This document shows, one piece after another, positions 1 to 12,600 of a DNA stretch of 64,000 nt. This DNA comes from Liolophura sinensis (Eukaryota; Mollusca; Polyplacophora; Chitonida; Chitonidae). The position numbers and the translations under genes are program-made. Under the pieces are notes generated by a model. That model ran no database searches and was not told where the DNA came from. It worked only from the letters and a program-made list of their open reading frames with translations. The stretch lies in contig NC_088297.1 of the NCBI RefSeq assembly GCF_032854445.1, positions 3,905,991 through 3,969,990 of the forward strand. The letters are read 5' to 3'. How positions within the stretch are numbered: position 1 is the first letter of the stretch; each line of letters opens with the position of its first letter.

Positions 1-32
1 ATTAAACCTGTGACAGACGGACAGACAAACAG

Positions 33-422
33 ACTGAAACTAATTCATAATATGTACAATTGAATGTATATGCTGTGTAATAAATATATGTGTACAAAAG
101 TTATTGTAAATTCTGCATGAAGTATCAAAACTGTAGTTGAACACTGCGCTTGTATAATGCAAACACGAAGACAAATTGCACTATTACAACATATCTAAAC
201 TGTGTTCTTTTTTTTTTTTTAACACATAATTTGAAATCTATTTTAGTCTTTATTTTACTATCTCTATTCTCTGTCTACGGAAAACAAGTGCATTCTCACT
301 TGCACAATTCCTGATTGATATTTCACGCATATTAAAAGACATGTGCGTAAAAAAGTGTAATCTGGCACAAATATGTGAAAATGATTCAAGACGGTGCTAT
401 AAAAAAACTTAAGGAAAACAGT
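33..422 (+). repeat. Direct duplication, copy 1
   Basis: About 390 bases that recur almost unchanged at 2689-3070. Shared landmarks are 'actgaaactaat' at the start, a T-run, 'ctctgtctacgg' in the middle and 'cttaag.aaaacag' at the end. Copies differ by scattered substitutions and a few short indels. The ends are not TG...CA and no coding frame is visible, so I do not call these LTRs. Confidence 0.8.
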
Positions 423-1255
423 AAGATCTGTATATAAACAGTAAAAAATTGTATTAAAGCTTAAACAGATGCATCTGCGGCATTAAAGCTGCACCAACTC
501 AATATACAAATACTGGGATTATGTATCCAGTACCAGACACACATCATGTGAAGTACCAGGACCCCATACCACAAAGTGATTCATTATTTTTTGCTTCAGT
601 CAAAACTCAAAACCTTAATATAACAAATAATACCAAATTTATGGTCTCAGGGTATCAAATTTTGGTACCTTTGTCTTCATACCATCAAGTGTCCTGAATC
701 TCAACTTACATGGTCTAAAAGATAAATCTGTATATAACATGTTAAATCCCAGACTGAAGTCAAACTCGGTTTGGGGAATTCCACCCCCCACCCCCCAACC
801 CTCCCACTACCCCTTGTCATTGTACATGTCTATATCAACTACTAGTGACTAATTAATGCACACCTGGCTTTCTGTGTGTCACTAAAAACTTTCTATGGTA
901 TTTTTTTTCAAGAATACTTTGTTTCCATCTACAGATACAGTATAACAGTGTAGTTTACAATACATTTGAAACTACGAAGATTTTTCAAAAAAAAAAAAAA
1001 TTGAAATAATTATTAATTACGTTACACCTGTTTTTGGCTAAGATATGGGCTAATTATAATTTGACTTCATGGAATATCAATTGGAATTCTGGGAAGACTT
1101 AACTTGCCACCTTATATTTTACATGCACACCTAATAATCTTCTACAACACTGCTATGATTAACCCACAATTTTGTAAGGAGATGCTAAATAGATACATCA
1201 AGGAATTTACCTATTTACCTATCTTGTATACAAATGTACATCATACAATTCACTT
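423..1255. other. No gene seen
   Basis: AT-rich intergenic DNA with a C-rich stretch near 781-815 and an A-run near 988. No coding frame with family resemblance is visible on either strand. Confidence 0.6.
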
Positions 1256-1722
1256 TCCACCAATGAAAACATTACAAATATCTCCACAACTGAGAACATC
1301 ACAAATGTCTGCACTCATGAGAGCATAACTACTGTCTCCACCAATGAGAACTCCACAACTGTATTCACCAATGAAAACATCACGAATGTCTCCACCAATG
1401 AGAACATCATAAATGTCTCCACAACTGAGAACTTCAAATGTCTCCACAACTGAGAACTTCAAAGGTCTCCACCACTGAGAACTTCAAAGGTCTCCACCAC
1501 TGAGAAAATCACAAATCTCTCCACCACTGAGAAAATCACAAATCTCTCCACCACTGAGAAAATCACAAATCTCTCCACCACTGACAGCATAACAGTTGCC
1601 TCCACCAATAAGAACTTCACAAATGTCTCCATCCACATCAGTTAAAAAGTCACAAATGTCTGCACCAATAAGAACAGTACAAATATCTTCACCAATAAGA
1701 ATATCACAAATATTTTCGCCAC
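1256..1722 (+). repeat. 27-base minisatellite, about 17 units
   Basis: Tandem units of the form 'tctccaccactgagaa' followed by 'aatcacaaa'. The best-preserved units (1490-1580) have a 27-base period; the flanks are more diverged. The 27-base period keeps a reading frame open, which explains the short frames here; these are not considered genes. Confidence 0.85.
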
Positions 1723-2688
1723 ATTTTGATCCGTGTCAAACTGGCAAAGACTCACAGGTATTTATTGTTTGTTAAACTATTATTAAAATGTCACCAAAAA
1801 TTGATGATATTATCAAAAAGATGAATTTCCAAATTCTTTATCTGAAGATTTTACAAACCAAATATGATTATTTCGTGAAATAAATTCCAAATTAATTATC
1901 CTACAAATAATGTTATCTTAGAGCTGATGAGCTTTTTTAAAAAGCAAATTTATACACGCACGTATTAAATTAGGTCATTTAAACCGTACAGCTGCAGCAT
2001 GCCAGTTCTATAATATCCTATAATCAGGCAGACAACAGAGTTGAGAAGCCGATTTCAAGGGGATTGCATCAGATGATTTGTGCTATCGGTGGAAAGCATT
2101 TAGACGACAGATTGGCTATCGATGGTGTTTTCAGCCAATCACAGGCTTTAATTCCAAAGTACTTAATGATGAAGAAAACATCTTCATATGAAGACAGTAA
2201 GTCATGAATTACGGAGCCAGAGAAACCCTGCGTCGAGTGACCAGACCTTGATTGACAGGTCACCGAACAAGTGACATAACAATGGCTGTTGGGTTGACAC
2301 ACTGACAGACCAGTGACAGGAAAAGAGGGCGTGGCTTTGCATGAAATAGCCAATCAGTCGTCTAAAACGGATAGAGGTCATAATGAAAAGTCTTCATGAT
2401 TATGACGGGGGCGGAGCGAATTATATCTATCCTATACGAGGCAATATGATTGGCCAAAAATAAGATGTCAACTGAGAGAATGGAGGTAGCCTTTTATGGT
2501 TGTCTTACACATGTTAACTTAATATTTCAAAAACTCCTTTTGCCTATATTACGAAAAAACAATTTTCGACAAGAAACAAATAATAAGTCATTTTCAATAA
2601 TGCAAAGACACAAACTTACACTTATGTTTTCCTTTAACCAACTCCTACGCCATACTTAAGCCCTATCCATACGCACTCTAAATTTTGC
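1723..2688. other. No gene seen
   Basis: Unique-looking intergenic sequence. The minus-strand frame at 2069-2353 has no recognisable family, no splice context and no supporting homologue that I know. Confidence 0.5.
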
Positions 2689-3070
2689 AACTGAAACTAA
2701 TTTATAATAGGTACAATTGAATGTATATGCTGTGTAATAAATATATGTGTACAAAAGTTATTGTAAATTCTGCATTAAGTATCAAAACTGTAGTTGAACA
2801 CTGTGCTTGTATAATGTGAAAATTTGTAATCAGAACAAATGAAGACAAATTGCACTATTAAAACATATCTAAACTGTGTTCTTTTTTTTTTTAACACATA
2901 ATTTGAAATCTATTTTAGTCTTTATTTTACTATCTCTATTCTCTGTCTACGGAAAACAAGTAAGTACATTCTCAGTTGCACAATTCCTGATGTGCATAAA
3001 AAAGTGTAATCTGGTACAAATATGTCAAAATGATTCAAGACTGTGCTATGAAAAAACTTAAGAAAAACAG
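2689..3070 (+). repeat. Direct duplication, copy 2
   Basis: Second copy of the block at 33-422, same orientation, about 2.66 kb downstream. It lacks about 25 bases present in copy 1 around 'tgatatttcacgcat', and has an extra 'gaaaatttgtaatcagaac' segment. Confidence 0.8.
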
Positions 3071-3669
3071 AAAATATTGTTAATTCATGACAGTGTATGC
3101 CTCTGACTAGATGAGAAACCTTAGGGTTTGAACCGTGACAAAAAAGTGCTTTTGACAGCTTCTCTTCTTGCAGACTAGAGACAAAGGAAAATCTAAACCA
3201 CAAAAATATCAATCAAAACTGAAGTCCTCAGGTTCATATATATCTATGGTGTTGGAAAATGTATTTCACTGTTAAAAATTATCACTTCATTTTAAATTCT
3301 AATTCATAATTAGGTATGAATATTATTTTTCCATATAAATTATTTATGATATTGTATATCTTGTTACGGTTAAAAAAAAGAGTTCAAAATACTCACGTTT
3401 ATACGTGTACTTGTAAAACCACCGTGTTTAATCTGTAGAGCTACATGTATTTATACAACATGTTAAAGTTCAAAAATACAAAAAAAAAACAACATATAAA
3501 TCACATTTGTGCCACCACAAAAAACAATTGTATCACCACTACTTTAAATATTGAAAATTGCTGTACTATACTAATATAACAGAAATGTGCTTGATACTGA
3601 ATATATTTAATTTTCAACATATATATCTTTTATAACTCATATAACATATATTTGCTCTTTTCATTAATG

Positions 3670-6600
3670 CTATGATGACTGCAGTTCCTGTCCGTTTTCA
3701 AAAATCGCCCTTGAGAATTGACGGAACATCTTATCCAGGAAGGTGGGATTTGTAAAGGGATTCAACCCTTCCAGGAATCCAATATGGCCGCCGTGGGACG
3801 TGACAATAATGGCAACATTGTGACTGTCGTCTGCGTCTTTCAGAGGTATGGCTGCAGGAGAGAGAAAGTAGCGTTGTCACGGTAACATGGAATGTTACTG
3901 AAAGCAAAAGCTTGTCCCAGAAACAAGGCTATCTCCACTTAATCCCCATTGATCTATAGATTCACAGAGTGTTCTCCTGCTTCCGTGTGAACATCAGTGA
4001 AATCACACTATTTCCTTCACTGATAAACATATTTTCACTAGCTACATATCACTTTTGTTATTACATTTTGCTATTACACTGATGGAGACCTTGACCTTCG
4101 TGGACCGCATCACAAGGCCGTGCACTTCTGCACAATATATAGTTCACCAAAAAAGTGGTAGAAATTCTTCATGTGCTTAATTTACATAAATACCTACATT
4201 GCATTAGCATTAAGCACCTTTGTAGAATGTATAATTAATTACAGATAACATTTAAAAGTGTAAAAAGATTTTGTGAGCGCGGACGTGAACGAAACTGCAG
4301 CCCGTATGAATAGAATCAGAAATACGACGAAGATGGCACATTGCTTATTTTTTTCACGGATGCAACAGATAAACTGATACGCGTCTATGTACATGTAGAG
4401 AAAATGTCAGGATATAAATAATAAACAGAATATTGCACAGTGAAGGTTGAATGCCATAAATATGGTTCTCATGAAAGGTAGAAATGATAACCCATTCAAT
4501 GCTTTGCGTCTCATGAGCTATTATTTCCACCTTTCACTCGAACAATATTTATGGTATTTAACTTTCACTGTGTCATATCCTCTATTTATCTTATTTACCA
4601 GCTTTATTTCTAATACTATAATGAATCATCAATCACTGAAAACATTCCACAAAAGCAAAACTAAAAAAAAAAAAAACACAAAAAAACCCATAATAACAAG
4701 AACTGGATTTGAACCAGCAACCTGAATGGTAATGAAACTAAGACACATACTGTGGTATGGAGAGAAGGCATCATCTGCAGCATTGATGCAGATGAGAGGA
4801 ACCTCAATGTGGTGTATCTTGTAATGCAGGTTAGATTCCTTGTAATAGTCGTCACAGGTCTGGTATCCAAACATCTTGGTGGTGAACCGTTCATCAAACT
4901 CCCTTATGGTAGCGCTCTGTAGAAAGAATCAAAACTTCACATCAAACTCGCTGTCGTAGCGCTCTGCACAAACAATGAAAACCCTCAAAACTTCACATAA
5001 TCATTACATAGTTTTGACAACTTTGTCTCGATGATTTTCGTAAAATTAATATACTACGGCAAGGCACTGACAACAATTTAAGTTTCAGCGACGAAATCCT
5101 TTATACTACTGAATGTATTGTTTAAATACAAAGGTTCATTCGTACATCGTAAGTGTCTTTTCTTTCATCATTTAAACTATCAGTTTGAGAATTTACCTGG
5201 TTTCATGTATTAAATTGTTAATCTCTTTGTTAATTTACCAGATATCCTACTTTTCATGTCAATTATCTTTTTATGAATTTACCAGAAATTATGTTTCTGA
5301 TTGAAAGACTATCCCTTCATCTATTTATTAGGTTTACCCACTACTCAATTTATTAATTTATTTGACTGGTGTTCTATGCTGTACTCAAGAATATTTCACT
5401 CGTACAACGGCGGCCAGCATTACAGTGGGAGCAAACCGGGCAGGGGCGCAGTGGAAACCATCCGCAGGTTGCTGGCAGACCTTCCCAAGTATCACCCTAC
5501 TCAAGATCACTGCTATAAGAATATGTTTTGCAAGCAAAACAGATAATAAATTTTTCCATTTAACTCCTTATCTCTTGTAAGGAAAAAAAAATGCAGGCAT
5601 ATGCAAACTAAGAACATGATACAGTTGTCTCCCTTGGATTATTAATGTAAACTCACCTGCAATACATGGTCCATATCAAAATGCTGTTCAAACAGCTCAA
5701 TATTCCTGAAGAAAAAATCAGAGAAAACTTTAATAAATTAATGATTGATGAAACACATGGGTATTTCTACTGACTACACATGCATATCTGAAAGGACATG
5801 AAAATTGCGCTGATATTTTTACATGCCACCCACACACTAAGACTTCCAGCTGTCCACTGACCAGTATCTAGGCCCTCTTGTTTAAAAGTGTATTATAGTC
5901 AGTGAGTGAGTGCTTGGGGTTTAACGTCGTACTTAACAATTTTTCTGTCATATGACGACGAAGGAATCCTTAGAGTGCATGTGATGTGCTTCCTTGTTAC
6001 AGAAGGGATTTCCACCACTCTTTTATCTAGTGCTAATTCACCGAGACGCCTTACCAAAAGCAAGTAAGTCGCCCTGCCCTAGCCATTATACTGATACAGG
6101 TCAACCAGTCATTCCACTATCCCCTTCATGCTGAATACCAAGCGAGGAATTTACAACTTCCTCTTTTAAAGTGTTAGGTGTGACTCAACACAGGATTGAC
6201 CCTGGATCTACAGCTCCTGAAGCAGACGCTCTACCAACTGTGCTATCAGGGCCGGTAAAATAAGTGTAATAGAATCACGCCTTACATTAATTTTAGTCCA
6301 GACTAGAGTGTCATTAGTTTTGTATCTGACCAGGACTGGTATTGAGATTTAAGCCTGGTTTGATGCACTTTTGAACAACCAGCCCCTGACCTTGGGTGGA
6401 AAATAAAACTTCTAGATCTTGGGATTATGAAACGATTATAGACAAGTCAAATTTTCAGTCATTAAACTTCGTATGTTCCTTTCTGTTATTTTAACTGAAA
6501 TCACCCAGGCCATGTGATCACACAGTAATCTCAGACTTAAGTCTAAATTTAGACAGTCAAAATATTGCTTGACAACATAAATCAAAATATCAGGAAAGAA

Positions 6601-9600
6601 CATACCAAGTTAAATGACTGAAATTTTGACTTAAGTCTATGATCGCTTAGTGACCCTAGTTTTAGGCGGAGTTTCCCTTCGTTCTGTTCACGCACTCAAC
6701 TCACAAGGACTATAGGCGTCGTAAGCATCGTGACTTATTTATTTACTTCAATGGCGTTTTACGTCGTACTCAAGTATATTTCACTTATATAACAGCAGCC
6801 AGTATTATAGTGGGAGGAAACCCACGACCATCTGCAGGTTGGTGACAGACCCTTCCAAGTACAGCCGGAGAGGAAGCCAGCATGAGCTAGACTTGAACTC
6901 ACAGCGACCGCATTGGTGGGCATTTTGTGAAATGGACCCTGTACACATGTAGGCCATACATAGATGTATTTGCACACTTTTGGATACTTTTGAGTATTTT
7001 AAACCAAAATTTCATCCATGGCAGATTCTGGGAGTTCTTGTCAGGACTTATATTTTCCAAGATTAATTTCTTAGCCCCTACAAAGGTCTTTCTTTTTTTC
7101 TCACATGAAACAAATTTGGTCAAATACAGTAAATGTCACACACCCACCTTCTGACTGCCGCACACAGGTTTCGTGCTAAGGGCTGGTTGTACAGAAACCT
7201 GTTGATTGGCTGCTCTAAAACTTTGGAGGACTCGAACACATCCCATGGCACAGATGCCACCATTCCTCCCAGAATACCGCATTCTTTGCCTGTTTTGGCC
7301 AGGTAGTTGAACAAGATCATCCTACAACATGAACACCATCTAGTCAATAAAACACTTCAAGCTTCTTGTTTTGTAGCTCAACAGTTCACGATGTCAACGC
7401 AAACTTTCGTTACCTAAGACAGAATCAGCTCCTGGCCCCCCGATCAAAAAGAGATCTTAGACTTCAGTCAAAATTTCAAATCACTTTAAAATTGTTATTT
7501 GTTATGTAACAAGGCCAAAATATTGCTTGATGATGTAAATTCTGGGTAAGTTATTCGAAAAACAAATTTCAGCTAAAATGACGGAAAGGAACCCACTATT
7601 ACAATTCTATGATTGATATTTTGACTCAATTCTAAGATGGCTTCATGATCGGGGGACCTGAAATGCTATATCCACCAGTTTGTATCAGAGTTTTCCTGGC
7701 GTACGTCATATACAGTGTATATTTCTGATAAGCTAACACCTTCATACGTTTCATATTAAAGTAGTACGTATTTGTTAAAAACTGGAGAATCAAAGAGACA
7801 GTTTTTGTCAAGATTATCAATTTTTAAAAAAAAGTATAAAAAAGGTTGTTAAAAAGTATATCAAAAGTCAAGCAGGGGCCTCCATCACTCATTTGGTTGG
7901 TGCGCTAGCGCAGCATAATGACCCAGGGGCCTTCCACCAATGCGGTGGATGTGTGGTTCAAGTCCAGCTCATGCTGGCTTCCTCTCCGGCCGTAGGTAAG
8001 AAGGTTTGCCAGCAACCTGTGGATGGTCGTGGGTTTCCCCTGGGCTCTGCCAGGTTTCCTCCCACCATAATGCTGGCCGCCGTCCTATAAGTATATTACT
8101 GAGTAACACATAACAAATAAGTAATATTCCTGACTATGGCGTAAAACACCAATGAAGTAAACAAATAAAAGTCAAGCCAGGCTTAAATCTTAATAAGTCT
8201 TTCCCTACTATAAAACAACTGGACTTTAGTCCAAAGTTGATACTGGGCTTAACTGCTAAGACCCTTTTGAACACCTGTTCTATGTTGACCTTAGAGATGT
8301 GTTTTAAGGCTGGTTTGGAAGGTAGGATAATTTTAGAAAAAGTTTCAGCATCAAAAGTAAAATTTTTTGACTTTTATTTGCCTCTGAAGATGCAATTTTT
8401 TTGGGGGGGGGAGGGGGAGGGGGAGGGGGAGGGGGGCGTGAAATGTTTGGTCATTAAGTGTATCCAAAAATATGATATTCAGTTTAATGAATGAATGAAT
8501 GAATGATTGAATGAATGATTGAGGTTTAAAGACGCTACAATGGAGATTTTTCCCAAAAAAGTGATTTTCGATATTCCATTCAAATCTTCTGTATTTACTA
8601 AGAACAGATAATTTTTTTTCTTTCGTAAAGCCGATATTTACCTGGGCATTTCTAAAATAATAGTTAAAAATTGATTGCATTAAAGCTGATGGATTTTTCG
8701 TCAAAAATCTCTGGTATTGCCTCTTAAATGCCATCGTGTCAAAACCATGAAGCCATTCTAATCCCATGATGTTGTTTAAGTATACCTACCCGCCCAGTGA
8801 GAATCCGGCAGCAAACAGAGGGGCTTCTGGGAACTGACCCTTGATCCGTTGTACAACCAAAGACATGTCTTCTGTATTAGAAGCACAGTACGTTCTTGGT
8901 GTCTGCAAAGATACAGATTTGGGTAATGGCTATGTCACACAAGTATTCATGACTAACGAAGACAGTGTGTGAGCCAAAGATCACGGGTAATCCTCGTTAA
9001 TGTTGGAATGATTGTATGATCAGCTGTTGGGCATATTGATGAATCTGACGATACTGATTGGCTGACAAAATGATTGACATGACTGACCTTAAGTGTAGCT
9101 CCTCCCATACCTCTGTTGTTGAAAACAACCGTTCTAAAAGCAGAAAAATAAACAGTATTTAGTGGTTTACTTGTAACAAAGCATGATAGTGCTTCTGCAA
9201 TTTGTATGAAATACTACAGCTTAAAGCCACTGTAGTATCTATGCCTCGGATTACAGTGCTACTTCAGTCCTTAGTCAAAATGGGTTAAAATAGTGAAATG
9301 ATACAAAAAATACCCCAGAGGACATAGCTAGCACCATGGTTCAAAAAACTGTGATTAGTTCCACTATTTGACATCAATAAGTAGTCCCTGAAAACAAAGT
9401 CTTCTGCAGTTTCCGTAAAATTTCCCCTTGTGTGACGTGATGATATTCCTTATGTGACGATGAGTCAAGTAGATGTGACGATGGGTAAGGCAGACGTGAT
9501 GATGGGTAAGGCAGATGTGACGATGGGTAAGGCAGTTATGCTGGAATGACGTCACGATGCCAAGTGTTCTTGCATGATGTCACACCAGGCAAAATTGCAA

Positions 9601-12600
9601 ACGACAGAAAAACTTTTATTTCCATGTCATCCACCAAAACTAGCAACAGCGGCTTTAAAACATTGCAATTTTCGTACAATTTACGAAAGCAATTCAGACT
9701 ATCTCGATCCTGATCATTTAACCTTGCTTTTAACGCATATAGGTCTTCACACTCTAGTAGCTCTTTAAGACCAGGGGCCAGTTTCATGAAGCATACTTAG
9801 TGTTAAGTATTCCTTAGCTATGTGCACTTTTTATCTCTACAACATGCGTTGCCATGGTATTTAAAGTCTTACTTAACTAAGGGCGCTTCATATCTCTACA
9901 ACATGCGTTGCCATGGTATTTAAAGTCTTACTTAACTAAGGGCGCTTCATATCTCTACAACATGCGTTGCCATGGTATTTAAAGTCTTACTTAACTAAGG
10001 GCGATTCATATCTCTACAACATGCGTTGCCATGGTAATTAAAGGCTTACTTAACTAAGTGCACATCATATCTCTACAACATGCATTGCCATGGTAATTAA
10101 AGGCTTACTTAACTAAGTGCACTTCATATCTCTACAGCATGCGTTGCCATGGTAATTAAAGGCTTACTTAACTAAGTACACTTCATATCTCTACAACATG
10201 GGTTGTCATGGTAATTAAAGGCTTACTTAACTAAGGACGTTCATAACACTGGCCCCGTTTGTATTATAATACAACCACGAACACCCCAGCAATTTAAATA
10301 TTTATTTATTCATTTGATTGGTGTTTTATGCCGTACTCAAGAATATTTCACTTATACGACAGCAGACAGCATTATGGTGGGAGGAAACCGGGCAGAGCCT
10401 GGGGGGAAACCCACGACCATCCGCAGGTTGCTGCCAGACCTTCCCACTTACGGCTGGAGAGGAAGCCAGCATGAGCAGCAATTTAAAAAAAACTCATCAA
10501 TGATTCTCAAGCTTTATAGCAAACATCAACAAGATTTCACAGCGTGTTGAGACACAAAAGAAGGTCATTTTCTGTCTGCTAACAAAAACCTTGCAGAGTA
10601 AAGAGTGATTCTTGGACTCTCCATGTAACAAAACACCAAGCCTTGCTCTAAACAACAATAAATCAGAGGGTTACAGGTCTATGTTATCACATACAAGTTG
10701 CAATAAGAGATTATATACTACTGTAATTCTCCAACCTTTTCCCATGCTTGCAACGTGTTTATTTAAGCACATTCTAAAAGCATTATTCCGTGTTGACATA
10801 TAAAATTATACTTTTTCTAAAGCCCTGACGCTAGGCAATCCAACCAACGTAATTTTGTCTCAATGTTCATAAACTGCCCTGAAAGAGGCTCTTTCACATA
10901 CGAAAAGGTTGAGGCATTAGGGTATTAAAAGCGTGCGATATTCTGTGTAAAATAAGCCGCAGCTATTGATATTCAATATTGATATCTTTAATTATATAAA
11001 CTGTTTATTAATACAACGGACACACCTGATGAATTTTAGTCTGGCAAACTTATGGAAACTGACTATAATTATAAGTTTGAACTGAAATTTTCAATGCACC
11101 CTAACCATGTGCATGACATGCTCGTTATGAGCATAGAGTTTCATGAGTATTTTGAGTTGTCATGAGCAGATTTCCTATTTCATTCACATTTACATGTACA
11201 CAAACGTACACATATTTCATTCACAAGTACACAAACATATACATATTCACATTTACATGTACACAAATGTACGCATATTTCATTCACAAGTACACAAACA
11301 TATACATATTCACATTTACACAAATGTACACATATTTCATTCACATTCACATGTGCACAAATGTACACATATTTCATTGACAAGTACACAAACATATACG
11401 TATTCACATTTACATGTACACACACGTACACATACTTCATTCACAAGTACACAAACATATACACATTCACATTTACATGTACACAAATGTACACATATTT
11501 CATTCACATTCACATGTGCACAAATGTACACATATTTCATTGACAAGTACACAAACATATATGTATTCACATTTACATGTACACACACGTACACATATTT
11601 CATTCACATGTACACATATTTCATTCACATGTACACAAATTTCATTCACATGTACACAAATTTCATTAACATTTACACAAATGCACACATATTTCATTAA
11701 CATTTACATGTACACAACTGTACACATATTTAATTCACATTTACACAAACGTACATGTTTCATTCACATTTACATGTACACAAACGTACACATATTTTCA
11801 AGATATATCAACAAGGACTAGATATCTTGTATATTTTTTGAATAGTACAAATAACGTCTGGCAGCTTACCTGTAACCCGCAGTGGTGGCCTCATGGACAG
11901 CGCTAAGGATGTAACTCTCTCCACTGGAACCTAAAACACAGGCAAGGTACGGGTCATGAGCTTTACACAAGGTTCATGCAGTATCATGATACTTGATCAC
12001 TTTTGCAGATAAAAAACGATATGTCAACGATGTTTATGGTTTATCCTATTTTTACAAAAAAGATGTTTTCGGATCGGTAACAATGTTCCTCTTTAACCAC
12101 TCCGCCACAACCCCGCTTCCCTTTGTGGTTATAGAGGCAGAGAATCTAACTTTGTGAACCAAATCAAATTTTCCGTATTTACTGAGAAGAGATCAAATTA
12201 CTGAATATCTGTAAATATCAGACTTGTAAAACAGTACAATTTATAGTGTTAAAATAATCCTAAAGTTTGAACAAATTATAATACTTCATAGATGTTAGGA
12301 ACTTTATTACTGATTTTACACAGTAACTCTTTAACAGGCGAGGGCTGGTATTTTGGGAAAGTTATTTTGGGCTGTTCTAAAACAATAGCCAAAATTCAAC
12401 TGGTTTTGTGATATCCATTTTTTGCCAAAAATCTCTGGTTTCTTTAACCTTTCCTGTAGCATTTCACACTGTTGTTTACCTGTCAGACCTGGCAGCAGAA
12501 GAACAGTGGGGCGGACATTGGCTTCCCACCGAGAATTCTCCTCATTGTGAAACCAGTCCAGTTTGATCTCACCGCCATCTGGTGTCGTCAGCATCTCACT

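Noticed and set aside
33-3070. LTR retrotransposon bounded by the direct repeats
   Set aside because: Repeat ends are not TG...CA, no primer-binding site or pol frame lies between them, and the interior contains an ordinary minisatellite.
8351-8767. 138-codon minus-strand frame in a hydrolase intron
   Set aside because: Built from a G-rich simple repeat, (aatg)n and a dispersed repeat also found at 12140-12460.
11143-11821. Several overlapping long frames (up to 185 codons) on both strands
   Set aside because: They arise from a 63-base tandem repeat whose period is a multiple of three; the peptides are pure repeats and the region is an intron of the hydrolase gene.
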